DNA of 64,000 nucleotides from CAZHFW01 sp964531675 (GTDB lineage Bacteria > Planctomycetota > Phycisphaerae > Phycisphaerales > UBA1924), in contig CAZHFW010000002.1 in assembly GCA_964531675.1 (NCBI GenBank), positions 1 through 64,000 on the forward strand, given 5' to 3'. The position numbers and the translations under genes are program-made. Shown here one piece after another: positions 48,586-57,078 of this stretch (the first letter of the stretch is position 1; every line of letters starts with the position of its first letter). A model generated the notes under the pieces. That model did no database searches and was not told the origin of the DNA. It saw only the letters and a list, made by a program, of their open reading frames with translations.

Positions 48586-51500
48586 GTGACCGAACGAGCG
48601 GACCATCCTGCGGGGCAAGAGCCGGTGCACCGGCTTCGGAGGCGGGGCAGGCGTCTGGCGCGGCGCGTCGCGATCCTGATCGTGTCGCTGTTCGCGCTGG
48701 TGTTCCTGGTGCTCACCCAGACCGGGGTGACGCGCTCGTTCGTGCTCCCCAAGATCGCGTCAATGCTCCCGGGCGAGGTGACCGCCGGCGGCGTGCATCT
48801 CGGGCTCAATGGCGACATCGTGATCGAGGATCTCACGCTGCGAGCGCCGGGCGTGCCCGGGGAGCCCGCCGAGTTCCTCAAGACCCGCAAGTTCCGGATC
48901 TCGCTCGATCCCCTGACCCTCGGCTCGGACAAGCCCCGCGCGACCGCGTTGACCCTTGTCGAGCCCGTGGCACGGGTCAGCGTCGACAAGAAGACCAACG
49001 CGATCAACCTCGCCAGCGTGGTGATGCCCTCGGGCGGCACCGGAGGCGAAGTGCCCCGCGTCTACGTCCGCCACGGCGTGATCGAACTCGGCGAGCACGA
49101 AGGCTCCACCTACGAAGTGCTCCGCCGGATGCGCGTGGATGGCGAACTCGTGCCCGCCAAGGAAGCCGATGGCTCGTACACGCTCAGCGCCCGCGAGATC
49201 GATCGGACCGACGCGCCGGGGACGATGGTCGCGGGCGATCAGGGCTTCGTCGTCGAAGGACGCATCGGCGCCGACGCGGTGGAGCTGACGCTCCGCCGCC
49301 TCATGCTCGCCGACTGGCGGCCCGAGCGCGTGCCCACCATCTTCAGGCCCATCCTCAAGCAGCTCGACATCGACGGCGTGGTGGACCGGGCCGCTTTGGA
49401 TTACGACTTCAAGCAGGGGCTTTCCGCGACGCTTGAAGTCCGCGGCGTGGGCATGAACCTGCCGGTGTCGGGCGGCAAGAAGGGCGCCGCCCGCAAGCCC
49501 GAAGCGGTGGATGCGACCCACCCGGCCCTGCGCATGCGCGACGTGACGGGCACCATCGAGCTGGCCCGGGGCAAGATCGAGGCGCGGGCCAAGGGCTCGC
49601 TCGAAGAGCTCCCCTACGAGGTGCATCTCCAGTACATGGGGACCACCGCGGAAGCGCCGTTCGTGCTCGAGCTCAACACCGAGGGCTTCGAGCTGAGCCA
49701 GCATCCCGACTTGCTGCGCTTTGCTCCCGAGGTCGCCAAGACCTGGGCGGACCGCTTCTCCAATCCCACCGGGATCATCGATTCGTGGATCGAGGTGTCG
49801 CGCGGCCCGGGCCAGGAAGGCAAGCCTGGCGAAATCGCGGTGCGCGGGCGGGCCAAGTTCCGCGGCGTCACCGCGGCGTTCCACAAGTTCCCGTATCAGT
49901 TCAACGACATGTCGGGCGTGTTCTACTTCGACGACAAGTCGATCCAGTTCCGCGACATCCAGGGACGCTCGGCCGAGGGCGCTGTGGTGACCGCCCACGG
50001 CACGATCGCCCCGCCCGACCAGACCGCAGCGGTCGACCTGGACATCCGCATCACCGGCGTGCCCATCGATCGTGCGCTGCTGGACGCGATCGGGCCCGGC
50101 CGGCGGCAGATCCTGGATGACCTTCTGAGCCGTCCGGTGTTCGATGATCTGGCGGCGCGGGGACTCATCACCAAGGCCGAATCGATCGAGGACGTGATCG
50201 CCGCGGGACCGGTTCCCGTCGGGAAGGTCCCGGCCTTCGCGCTGGGCGGGCGCGCCGATGTGCACGTGCAGATCAAGAGCGACCTGGGTCACGACTCCGC
50301 GTGGCACGACGATGTGGATGTGGTGCTGCCCAAGGTCGGGATGCTCCCCGAGAACTTCCGCTATCCGATCATCGGTGAGGACGTGAAGCTCCGCATCGCC
50401 GACTCGAAGGCGGAGGTCGTGAGCGGGCGCTTCCGCGGTCTGCACGGCGGCGAGGCGTCCCTGCACGCGCTGGTGTCCCTGCCCGACGCGACGGACTCGG
50501 GCGCCAAGGTCTCCGCGAAGGTGGATGTCTCTTCGACGGGCGTGCCCATCGATCCCTTGCTGCTGTACGCGGTGCCCGAGGCGGCCCTGGGCGGGCCCGG
50601 TGGCGAAGCGCGGAACGCCCGCGAGCTGGTGGAGATGCTGCAGATCACGGGCGATCTCTCCTGCACCGCCCACATCGGCGATCGCGAGGACGGGTCGATG
50701 GCCTACGCGATCCAGATCCAGACCAAGGGCGCCAAGGCCGAGCCCCGCCGTCGCGAAGCGCCCACCGGCATTCGCATCGAGGACTTGGACGCGACGGTCA
50801 ACGTGGAGTCCCAGCGGATCGCGGTGAAGCTCAGCGGCCAGACGATCCATGGCTCGGACCCCGCGGGCACGCTCAGCCTTGATCTGGAAGCCCTCGCGGG
50901 CGCGTCGTGGAGCGATCATCCGTCGCTCAACGCGACCCTCGACGTCCGCGGCCTGGACATCGCCAGCCCGATCGAGGATCTGGCCGCGATCTTCTCCGTG
51001 GAGGCCTCCAAGCGCGTGCTGGAGATGCGCAACATCGCACTCCCCGGCGGGCGCGTGGGCGTGCGGGCCAAGGTCGCCTCGGGTGGAGGCGAGCACCAGG
51101 GCGAATGGTCCAGCTCGCTCGTCATCGATCAGGCCGATGGGCTGTTCTTCTCGCTTCCCGAAGGCCGGGTGATCCTGAGCGAGTCCGACGGCCGGATCGT
51201 CGTCGAAGGCGGCGTGAACGGCTCGATCCGCTTCGAGGACTTCTGGTCGTACGTGTCGGACAACGACGGACCGGTCGGGCGCGTCGGCCTCTCGGGCTCG
51301 ATGCTCCTCTCCGACGGGAAGCCCTCGCTCGGAAGCACCGGCGTGAAGCTCGCGGCACGCGGCCTGCGCGTGGAGTCGCCTCTGGTGCGTGGCCTGCTCG
51401 AGAATCGCGTCGGTGGACGCGTGGGCGAGGCGTACAAGACCTATCGCCCCGAGGGAACCATCGATGGCGAGGTGATGCTCAGGCAGGACAAGGACACCAT

Positions 51501-52911
51501 CGCGTGGAGCGATGCGTGGGTCGGGCCGCGCTCCCTGGCGCTGGACTACCACGATCAGAGGCTCACCTTCCCCAGCGCGGGAGGCAGGCTTGATCTGAAT
51601 GAGCAAGGCGCGACGTTCAGCGGCATCAAGCTCGAAGCGCCCCAGTGGAGCGTCAAGGCCGACGGCGCGTGGACGTACTCGAACTCACCGCAGGCCTCCT
51701 CGGGCATCGGTCAGTTCGAGATGACCTACGACCTCACGAGCAACGGGCTCCCCAAGGACCTGCTCGCGGTGCTGCCCAAGGACGTGACGGACATCCTCGC
51801 GGAACTCGACGCGGGCTCCGACGGGAGCATGCACGTCCGCCAGGGCGTGCTGTCGATCCGCAACGTGCCCGATCTGCCCGGCGGCGCGGGCGTGAGCGCG
51901 CGGGGCACGCTCGACGTCGAGAAGTCGAGGCTCAACGTCGGACTCCCGATCACCGATTGCGATGGCTCGATGCGCTTCGAGGTCGAGAAGCCCGAGGGCC
52001 AGCCCGCCAAGTTCACGCTGGCCGCGGATCTGCCCACGCTCCGGATCTCGGGCGTCAGGCTCTCGCAGGGCCTGGTGCGCGTCGAGAGCGGCGCCGAACC
52101 CGGACGCGTGCGTGTGCCTCTGATCAGCGCCGCGTGTCACAACGGCAGGCTCGCGGGCGACGCCAGGCTCGAGCCCGGCCCATCCGGCCAGCGCCGCTTC
52201 GACGCCCGCGTGCAGATCTCCGGCGCCCGCTTCGGGCCCCTGCTCGCCGACCTGCGCGAGGGTTCGGCCAAGGACTCGGGCAAGGACTCGAGCCCCAAGA
52301 GCAAGACCGCGTCCAAGCCCGAGCCGAAGACCGAGACCAAACCCGAGACCCGCAAGGACGAGGATCCCGACGTTCGCGGCGCCCTCGACGCCGAGCTCAC
52401 GCTCAGCGGCAACGTGGGTGATCCGAGCTCGCGGCGCGGGCGCGGCACCGGCCGCATCGGCGGCGGGCGTGTTCTGAGCATGCCCCTCACCATGGCGCTG
52501 ATCCGCTTCAGCAACTTCCAGCTCCCCCTGGACGAAAGGCTCGAGCTGGCCAAGGCCTCGTTCTACATCGACGGGCCGATCATCGGCTTTGACGAGCTGG
52601 CCATCTACTCGCGCTCCATCGAGATCTCCGGCGGCGGGACCATGACCTGGCCCGACACGAATCTGGACATGCGATTCAACTCGCGATCGCTCTCGCGCGT
52701 GCCGGTGATCTCGGAGATCATTGAGGGAATCCGCGACAACCTGATCACCACCCGCGTGCGCGGGACCCTGGACGACCCGGACATCGGGGTGGCCTCTCCC
52801 GCCGACGCCAAGCCGGGCGCGGACCGCTCCGGGACCGACCGGCCCGCGCCGCCTCCGGAAGCCCCCGCGGCCAAGCCGACCAAGCCCTCGGGAAGGGCCG
52901 GGGGGAACTGA
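48586..52911 (+). CDS. Very large AsmA/DUF3971-like envelope protein
   Basis: 1441 aa from GTG 48586. A cytoplasmic Arg-rich N-terminus, one TM helix (VAILIVSLFALVFLVL, about 28-45), then a long beta-strand-rich body with repeating VRGRAKFRGVTAAF- and LSGQTIHGSDPAGTLSLDLE-type segments. The C-terminal part matches the AsmA-like module: LRFSNFQLPLDERLELAKAS-like and YSRSIEISGGGTMTWPDTNL. A Lys/Glu-rich linker (about 1225-1260) precedes it. These proteins bridge the periplasm and carry lipids to the outer membrane in diderms; here the role is inferred from family likeness. No neighbour gives more detail. Confidence 0.8.
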   Translation: MTERADHPAGQEPVHRLRRRGRRLARRVAILIVSLFALVFLVLTQTGVTRSFVLPKIASMLPGEVTAGGVHLGLNGDIVIEDLTLRAPGVPGEPAEFLKTRKFRISLDPLTLGSDKPRATALTLVEPVARVSVDKKTNAINLASVVMPSGGTGGEVPRVYVRHGVIELGEHEGSTYEVLRRMRVDGELVPAKEADGSYTLSAREIDRTDAPGTMVAGDQGFVVEGRIGADAVELTLRRLMLADWRPERVPTIFRPILKQLDIDGVVDRAALDYDFKQGLSATLEVRGVGMNLPVSGGKKGAARKPEAVDATHPALRMRDVTGTIELARGKIEARAKGSLEELPYEVHLQYMGTTAEAPFVLELNTEGFELSQHPDLLRFAPEVAKTWADRFSNPTGIIDSWIEVSRGPGQEGKPGEIAVRGRAKFRGVTAAFHKFPYQFNDMSGVFYFDDKSIQFRDIQGRSAEGAVVTAHGTIAPPDQTAAVDLDIRITGVPIDRALLDAIGPGRRQILDDLLSRPVFDDLAARGLITKAESIEDVIAAGPVPVGKVPAFALGGRADVHVQIKSDLGHDSAWHDDVDVVLPKVGMLPENFRYPIIGEDVKLRIADSKAEVVSGRFRGLHGGEASLHALVSLPDATDSGAKVSAKVDVSSTGVPIDPLLLYAVPEAALGGPGGEARNARELVEMLQITGDLSCTAHIGDREDGSMAYAIQIQTKGAKAEPRRREAPTGIRIEDLDATVNVESQRIAVKLSGQTIHGSDPAGTLSLDLEALAGASWSDHPSLNATLDVRGLDIASPIEDLAAIFSVEASKRVLEMRNIALPGGRVGVRAKVASGGGEHQGEWSSSLVIDQADGLFFSLPEGRVILSESDGRIVVEGGVNGSIRFEDFWSYVSDNDGPVGRVGLSGSMLLSDGKPSLGSTGVKLAARGLRVESPLVRGLLENRVGGRVGEAYKTYRPEGTIDGEVMLRQDKDTIAWSDAWVGPRSLALDYHDQRLTFPSAGGRLDLNEQGATFSGIKLEAPQWSVKADGAWTYSNSPQASSGIGQFEMTYDLTSNGLPKDLLAVLPKDVTDILAELDAGSDGSMHVRQGVLSIRNVPDLPGGAGVSARGTLDVEKSRLNVGLPITDCDGSMRFEVEKPEGQPAKFTLAADLPTLRISGVRLSQGLVRVESGAEPGRVRVPLISAACHNGRLAGDARLEPGPSGQRRFDARVQISGARFGPLLADLREGSAKDSGKDSSPKSKTASKPEPKTETKPETRKDEDPDVRGALDAELTLSGNVGDPSSRRGRGTGRIGGGRVLSMPLTMALIRFSNFQLPLDERLELAKASFYIDGPIIGFDELAIYSRSIEISGGGTMTWPDTNLDMRFNSRSLSRVPVISEIIEGIRDNLITTRVRGTLDDPDIGVASPADAKPGADRSGTDRPAPPPEAPAAKPTKPSGRAGGN

Positions 52912-53074
52912 ATCGCCCCGGGACTGGCCCAGCCCCTAGACTTCCGACCAAAAACGTGCCCGATGGCCGATCGCGTGCAGCCGGGCTGCAACGCCTTCCG
53001 AGTGGGACGATCCCGAGCTGGGCCTGTGCAAACGCCCAGCAGCGGGGTGGATCGGCGACAACCGAAAGAACGAC
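52912..53074 (+). promoter_or_regulatory. Leader of the LOG-family gene
   Basis: 163-bp gap with a possible hairpin, CTGGGC...GCCCAG around 53019-53040, and no obvious ribosome-binding site. Promoter not identified. Confidence 0.35.
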
Positions 53075-54196
53075 ATGCCTATTGAACAATCGAAGATCGA
53101 TCAGGAACTGGAACAGGTCGGCGTCTCCGGCCTGGTGAAGGGCGAGAAGGACGCGCGGACGCTTGATCCCGCGATCCTGGCCCAGCTCGACACGCTCATC
53201 GCGCAGCAGGCCGCCACCACGCCCCAGGGCGTGAAGGCGGGCTCCTTTGACGCCAAGCTCGTGCGCGAGCTGATGATCACCGCCCTCAAGCTCGCCTCCG
53301 ATGGACGCAACACGGGCGAGCTCAAGCTCATGACCACCTCGCTGAAGGAGATGCGCTACGCCTACCGCGTCTTTGCGAAGTATGCGGCGCCCCACAAGGT
53401 GACGATCTTCGGTTCGGCGCGCACGCCCCAGACCCACCCGGACTATCAGAGCGCCGTGGAGTTCGGCCGCCTGATGGCCCAGGCGGGCTGGATGGTCATC
53501 ACCGGCGCCGGCGGCGGGATCATGCAGGCCGGTCACGAAGGCCCGGGGCGCGAGGCGTCCTTCGGCGTCGCGATCCGTCTGCCGTTCGAGCAGTCGACCA
53601 ACACCGTCATCGCGGGCGATGAGAAGCTCATCCACTTCCGCTACTTCTTCACGCGCAAGCTCATGTTCCTCTCCCAGGCCGAAGCGGTCGTGCTCTACCC
53701 GGGAGGCTTTGGCACCATGGACGAGGGCTACGAAACCCTGACGCTCGTGCAGACCGGCAAGGCGACCATGATGCCCATCGTCTGCCTCGAGGGCAAGGGC
53801 AACGGGTACTGGCAGGACTGGGACCAGACCAACCGCCGCCTGCTCCTGGAGCGCAAGCTCATCAGCCCCGAAGACACGAACCTGTACTACCTGGCCAAGG
53901 ACGAGGCGGACGCGCGCGATCACATCGTGAACTTCTACCGCGTGTACCACTCCTCGCGCTACGTGCGCGACGATCTGGTCATCCGTCTCAAGGGACGCAT
54001 CGCGCAGGAAGACGTCGAGAAGCTCAACGCCGAGTTCGGCGATCTGGTCAAGACCGGCGTCATGCGCCTCTCCGATGCGCTCGACGCCGAGGATGATCAC
54101 CGCGAGCTCCCCAGGCTCGTCTTCCACCACACGCGTTCGAAGTACGGCCGGATCCGCATGCTGCTGGACCGCCTGAACACGTTCCGCACCGTCTGA
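53075..54196 (+). CDS. LOG-family Rossmann-fold protein (cytokinin-riboside 5'-monophosphate phosphoribohydrolase-like)
   Basis: 373 aa, longer than typical LOG (about 190-220). An N-terminal helical extension (about 1-105) is followed by a Rossmann domain: TIFGSARTPQTHPDY, GWMVITGAGGGIMQAGHEGP and the signature PGGFGTMDEGYE. That signature (PGGxGTxxE) is the LOG/lysine-decarboxylase-like motif; members remove ribose 5-phosphate from nucleotides. The C-terminal ~100 residues (YRVYHSSRYVRDDLVIRLKG and on) are a further extension. Substrate unknown; it could be a nucleotide-pool or cytokinin-type enzyme. Confidence 0.88.
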   Translation: MPIEQSKIDQELEQVGVSGLVKGEKDARTLDPAILAQLDTLIAQQAATTPQGVKAGSFDAKLVRELMITALKLASDGRNTGELKLMTTSLKEMRYAYRVFAKYAAPHKVTIFGSARTPQTHPDYQSAVEFGRLMAQAGWMVITGAGGGIMQAGHEGPGREASFGVAIRLPFEQSTNTVIAGDEKLIHFRYFFTRKLMFLSQAEAVVLYPGGFGTMDEGYETLTLVQTGKATMMPIVCLEGKGNGYWQDWDQTNRRLLLERKLISPEDTNLYYLAKDEADARDHIVNFYRVYHSSRYVRDDLVIRLKGRIAQEDVEKLNAEFGDLVKTGVMRLSDALDAEDDHRELPRLVFHHTRSKYGRIRMLLDRLNTFRTV

Positions 54197-54222
54197 TCCC
54201 CCGGGCCTGGAGACGCCGGTCG

Positions 54223-55218
54223 ATGATCCGCCGAGGCACGCGCGCGAGATTCGGTTGCATCGCCATGGCGCTCGCGTTCATGGCCAGCGGATGCAGCTCG
54301 CCCGCGTCCAAGCCCACATCCAGTTCCGGGTCCAAGCCCGCATCCAAACTCGCGTCCGGGCCTAACGATGCTGCCAAGGCTGGCGCAGAGGGGGCCGAGG
54401 ACGACGCCTCGTCCCGCGCGCCGGTCGCGGATGGACTCGAGACCTTGCTCTGGGTCGCTGACGACACAGGTGGCGCGATCGGCCGGAAGCTGGCGCCGTA
54501 TCTGGTGAACAAGCCCCCGGTGGACGCCAAGTCCGCGGAGCGGCTGCGTCTCATGGGCCTGCGCGCCGTCGCGGTGCCCCTGAAGGAGCTCGATCAGCTC
54601 CGCGCGTCGCTCGAAGCCGCGGGTCCCACGCAGCGCCGCTGGCTCGGGCAGCTCCCCGACTGGACGGTGCTCGTCGAGGGGAACAACTACCCCTCGGGCG
54701 TGCGCGTGAGCACCGGGAGCAAGAGGCTCGACCTGGACGCGGGAAGGCTGCGCTGGCTCGTGCGCTCGTGGACGACGCCGGTCACGATCGTGGAGGAAGG
54801 CCAGACGCGGATCGCAGCGGCTTTGCACGTCGAGCTTGTGCCGCAGGTCCAGGAGTTCAAGCCCAAGTTCGATCGCATGCTGGAGCAGGCGGCCCGCGAT
54901 GGGGCGCTGACCTTGCGTTCCACCGGCCCCGAGCGTGACGGCCCGCTGGTGGACGACGCGACGATCCGCTTCGAGCTTGCGACCACGGACGTGCTCGTGC
55001 TGGCGCCGGAATCTCCCGATGTGGATTGGCTCGCGACCCTGGAACCTTCGGATCAGACAGGCCGGACCGAGCCCGACAAGGGAGGCCCGAGCAAGCCGCG
55101 CACGCCCACGATCGGCGAAGCCATGCTGGCGCAGGACACCCAAGCGGGCGGCCGCGTGAAAGTCGTGGTCGCCCTGATCCCCAGACTGCCCGCGCAGTTC
55201 CGATTGCTCGGAAGGTGA
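54223..55218 (+). CDS. Predicted lipoprotein of unknown function
   Basis: 331 aa with lipobox MASGC (Cys24) and a Ser/Pro/Lys-rich linker (about 25-60) with duplicated SGSKPASK-like units. The rest includes WVADDTGGAIGRKLAPYLVN and a beta-rich centre (WTVLVEGNNYPSGVRVSTGS). No family recognised. It begins 26 bp after the LOG gene, so they may be co-transcribed. Confidence 0.7.
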   Translation: MIRRGTRARFGCIAMALAFMASGCSSPASKPTSSSGSKPASKLASGPNDAAKAGAEGAEDDASSRAPVADGLETLLWVADDTGGAIGRKLAPYLVNKPPVDAKSAERLRLMGLRAVAVPLKELDQLRASLEAAGPTQRRWLGQLPDWTVLVEGNNYPSGVRVSTGSKRLDLDAGRLRWLVRSWTTPVTIVEEGQTRIAAALHVELVPQVQEFKPKFDRMLEQAARDGALTLRSTGPERDGPLVDDATIRFELATTDVLVLAPESPDVDWLATLEPSDQTGRTEPDKGGPSKPRTPTIGEAMLAQDTQAGGRVKVVVALIPRLPAQFRLLGR

Positions 55219-55226
55219 TCCGGCGA

Positions 55227-55274
55227 AGGCACGAAGGCACAGAGGCACGAAGGCACGAAGAGAGGAAGAGACGA
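55227..55274. repeat. Octamer array C, left arm (AGGCACGA units)
   Basis: Units AGGCACGA, AGGCACAG, AGGCACGA, AGGCACGA, then AGAGAGGA and AGAGACGA in the same 8-bp phase. It begins 9 bp after the lipoprotein stop. Confidence 0.85.
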
Positions 55275-55312
55275 CGGGTTCCGTTCGGAGCGCCTCCCCT
55301 GTCCTCCCGCCT

Positions 55313-55352
55313 TCCTCTCCGTGCCTTCGTGCCTCCGTCCCTTCGTGCCTTC
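55313..55352. repeat. Octamer array C, right arm (inverted)
   Basis: Units TCCTCTCC, GTGCCTTC, GTGCCTCC, GTCCCTTC, GTGCCTTC: the reverse-complement type of the 55227 array, 38 bp away. The two arms can form a long imperfect hairpin. Confidence 0.85.
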
Positions 55353-55473
55353 CTAGTCCTATATCCCCTGTCAAACCTTTCCCGATTTGCGTGCGCGGCG
55401 TGTCGGCGCGGTCTGGGCCTGAGATTTTGCGGGCCGTCGCGGTTGCACGCGGGGTTGTGCCGATGGTGGGGGC

Positions 55474-56748
55474 ATGCTCCGAGTCTCCGTCATGCAAGCC
55501 AGGCCTGGCATGATCCTGGCGATGCCCGTCACGCACCCCAAGGCGCCGGAGGTGGTGCTCTTGCGTGAGAACGTGGCGTTGGACGCGATGTCCATCGGCC
55601 GTTTGCAGGAGATCAAGCCCCCGGAGCTCTGGATCAAGTACCCCAGGCTCGAGTTCCTCGCCGAGTACGTCAGCCCGCACGTCTTCCGCGCCTGCGCGCA
55701 GATCACGCACTCCATCGGCCACGCGTTCGACGACGTCTCGCGCACCAGCGGCGCCAAGCTCGAGTACCACGAGTACAAGCGTGCTGTGGGGGACCTGCTC
55801 GAACGCCTCGCCGAAGAGCCCAAGGCCCAGATCTTCATCCGCGAGATCGTCGACGGCGGGCGCCCGGCCCTCCGCCACGCCACCAACGTCTGCATGCTCT
55901 CGGTCCTCATGGGACTCCGACTCGAGTTCTATCTCCTCCGCGAGCGCTCCAAGCTCGGCGTCGCCGCGGCCCGCGACGTCTCCAACCTGGGCGTTGGCGC
56001 CATGCTCCACGACGTCGGGATGGTCAGGCTCGACCAGGAAACCCTGGCGCGCTGGAACACCACCCACGACGAGAGCGATCCCGAGTTCCGCCGTCATACC
56101 CAGATCGGCTACGGCATGGTCCAGGGACAGGTCGAGCCCTCCGCCGCCGCGGTCGTCCTCGGACACCACGAGCGCTACGACGGCTCAGGCTTCCCCGAGA
56201 AGATCCTCGCGACCGGCAAGTCCATCATCCCCTCGGGCTCGGACATCCACGTCTTTGCACGCATCGTCGCGGTCGCGGACGTCTTCGACCGCCTGAAGCA
56301 CGGCTCCGACGCCCCGGGCCCCAACGCGGGACACATCCCCGCGATGCCCACGGTCCGCGCCCTCAAACTGATGCAGAGCCCCGACTGGGCCCCCAAGCTC
56401 GACCCGGTCATCTTCAAGGCCCTGCTCACGGTCGTCCCCGCCTACGCGCCGGGCTCGATCGTCACGCTCTCCAACGGCAAGCAAGGTGTCGTCACCGACT
56501 GGACGCCCCTGGACCCCTGCCGGCCCACGGTCGAGATCATCAACGACCTGGAGAACCCGCGCGATTGGGAAAAGGCCAAGCCCGGCGAGGTGTACTGCCT
56601 CCGCGACTATCCCGACCTGAGCGTGGTGCGAGCCGAGGATCAGGACGTCAGCCAGGACAACTTCTACCCCACCAAGCCCGGCGAGTTCGACCTGGCCAAG
56701 CTCGGCAAAGCAATGACCAACCGAGCCGAAGCAACGCGAGCCGCGTGA
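55474..56748 (+). CDS. HD-GYP domain phosphodiesterase-like protein
   Basis: 424 aa. N-terminal region of about 130 residues (VSVMQARPGMILAMPVTHPK) is the DUF3391-like/regulatory part. The HD-GYP domain has HD at His179-Asp180 (GAMLHDVGM) and the GYP signature HHERYDGSGFP at 231-241, where GYP reads GFP. These proteins hydrolyse cyclic di-GMP or related dinucleotides. Phe for Tyr in GYP is tolerated in many members, so activity is uncertain. C-terminal extension (about 300-424) binds no recognised cofactor. No kinase or regulator neighbour. Confidence 0.9.
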   Translation: MLRVSVMQARPGMILAMPVTHPKAPEVVLLRENVALDAMSIGRLQEIKPPELWIKYPRLEFLAEYVSPHVFRACAQITHSIGHAFDDVSRTSGAKLEYHEYKRAVGDLLERLAEEPKAQIFIREIVDGGRPALRHATNVCMLSVLMGLRLEFYLLRERSKLGVAAARDVSNLGVGAMLHDVGMVRLDQETLARWNTTHDESDPEFRRHTQIGYGMVQGQVEPSAAAVVLGHHERYDGSGFPEKILATGKSIIPSGSDIHVFARIVAVADVFDRLKHGSDAPGPNAGHIPAMPTVRALKLMQSPDWAPKLDPVIFKALLTVVPAYAPGSIVTLSNGKQGVVTDWTPLDPCRPTVEIINDLENPRDWEKAKPGEVYCLRDYPDLSVVRAEDQDVSQDNFYPTKPGEFDLAKLGKAMTNRAEATRAA

Positions 56749-56778
56749 GCAGCGCTCGCGCGGGCAGTTCCGTCCGAG

Positions 56779-56798
56779 CCTCTCGCGCAAGCGAGAGG
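56779..56798. repeat. REP-like palindrome, copy 2
   Basis: CCTCTCGC-GCAA-GCGAGAGG, flanked by GAG on the left and ACCC on the right. Same architecture as copies at 5734, 56878 and 56944. Confidence 0.85.
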
Positions 56799-56877
56799 AC
56801 CCAAAGCCCCACAAGCCCCGAGCGGAGCACAAGCACCAGACTCGCAAGAACCCGTCGCCACGGGGCGATTGACGGTT

Positions 56878-56897
56878 CCTCTGGCTCGCGCCAGAGG
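56878..56897. repeat. REP-like palindrome, copy 3 (variant)
   Basis: CCTCTGGC-TCGC-GCCAGAGG: the inner arm bases are changed together (TCGC to TGGC), preserving 8-bp pairing. Confidence 0.8.
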
Positions 56898-56943
56898 CTC
56901 AGTCGGAACGGCGTCACGCCCCGCCCGTCACGGATCAACCGAG

Positions 56944-56963
56944 CCTCTCGCGCAAGCGAGAGG
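56944..56963. repeat. REP-like palindrome, copy 4
   Basis: CCTCTCGC-GCAA-GCGAGAGG followed by AACC. It has the same 20 bases as copy 2; the right flank differs. Confidence 0.85.
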
Positions 56964-57078
56964 AACCGTCCCCAAGCCCAACGCGCACGCCTCGCAACGC
57001 AAGACCCGGCAGTCAGCATCACACCCCATCGTCCTGACGCGCGATCAACATCCCTGACGAGCAATCAAGTCCATCGCC

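Larger units (their letters stand above)
55219..55473. other. Intergenic region with an inverted pair of octamer arrays
   Basis: The gap before the HD-GYP gene. It contains two mutually inverted octamer arrays (separate entries) that could pair into a long stem, then a stretch (55375-55470) presumably including the HD-GYP promoter. No gene. Confidence 0.6.
56749..57078. other. 330-bp intergenic region with REP-like palindromes
   Basis: Between the convergent HD-GYP and phoR genes. Apart from three REP-like palindromes (separate entries), I see no gene, terminator or RNA. ORF-like readings here come from the repeat sequence. Confidence 0.6.

Noticed and set aside
48760..51606. 948-codon minus-strand ORF
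   Set aside because: It is the antisense of the AsmA-like gene, with no domain and composition of a shadow frame in high-GC DNA.
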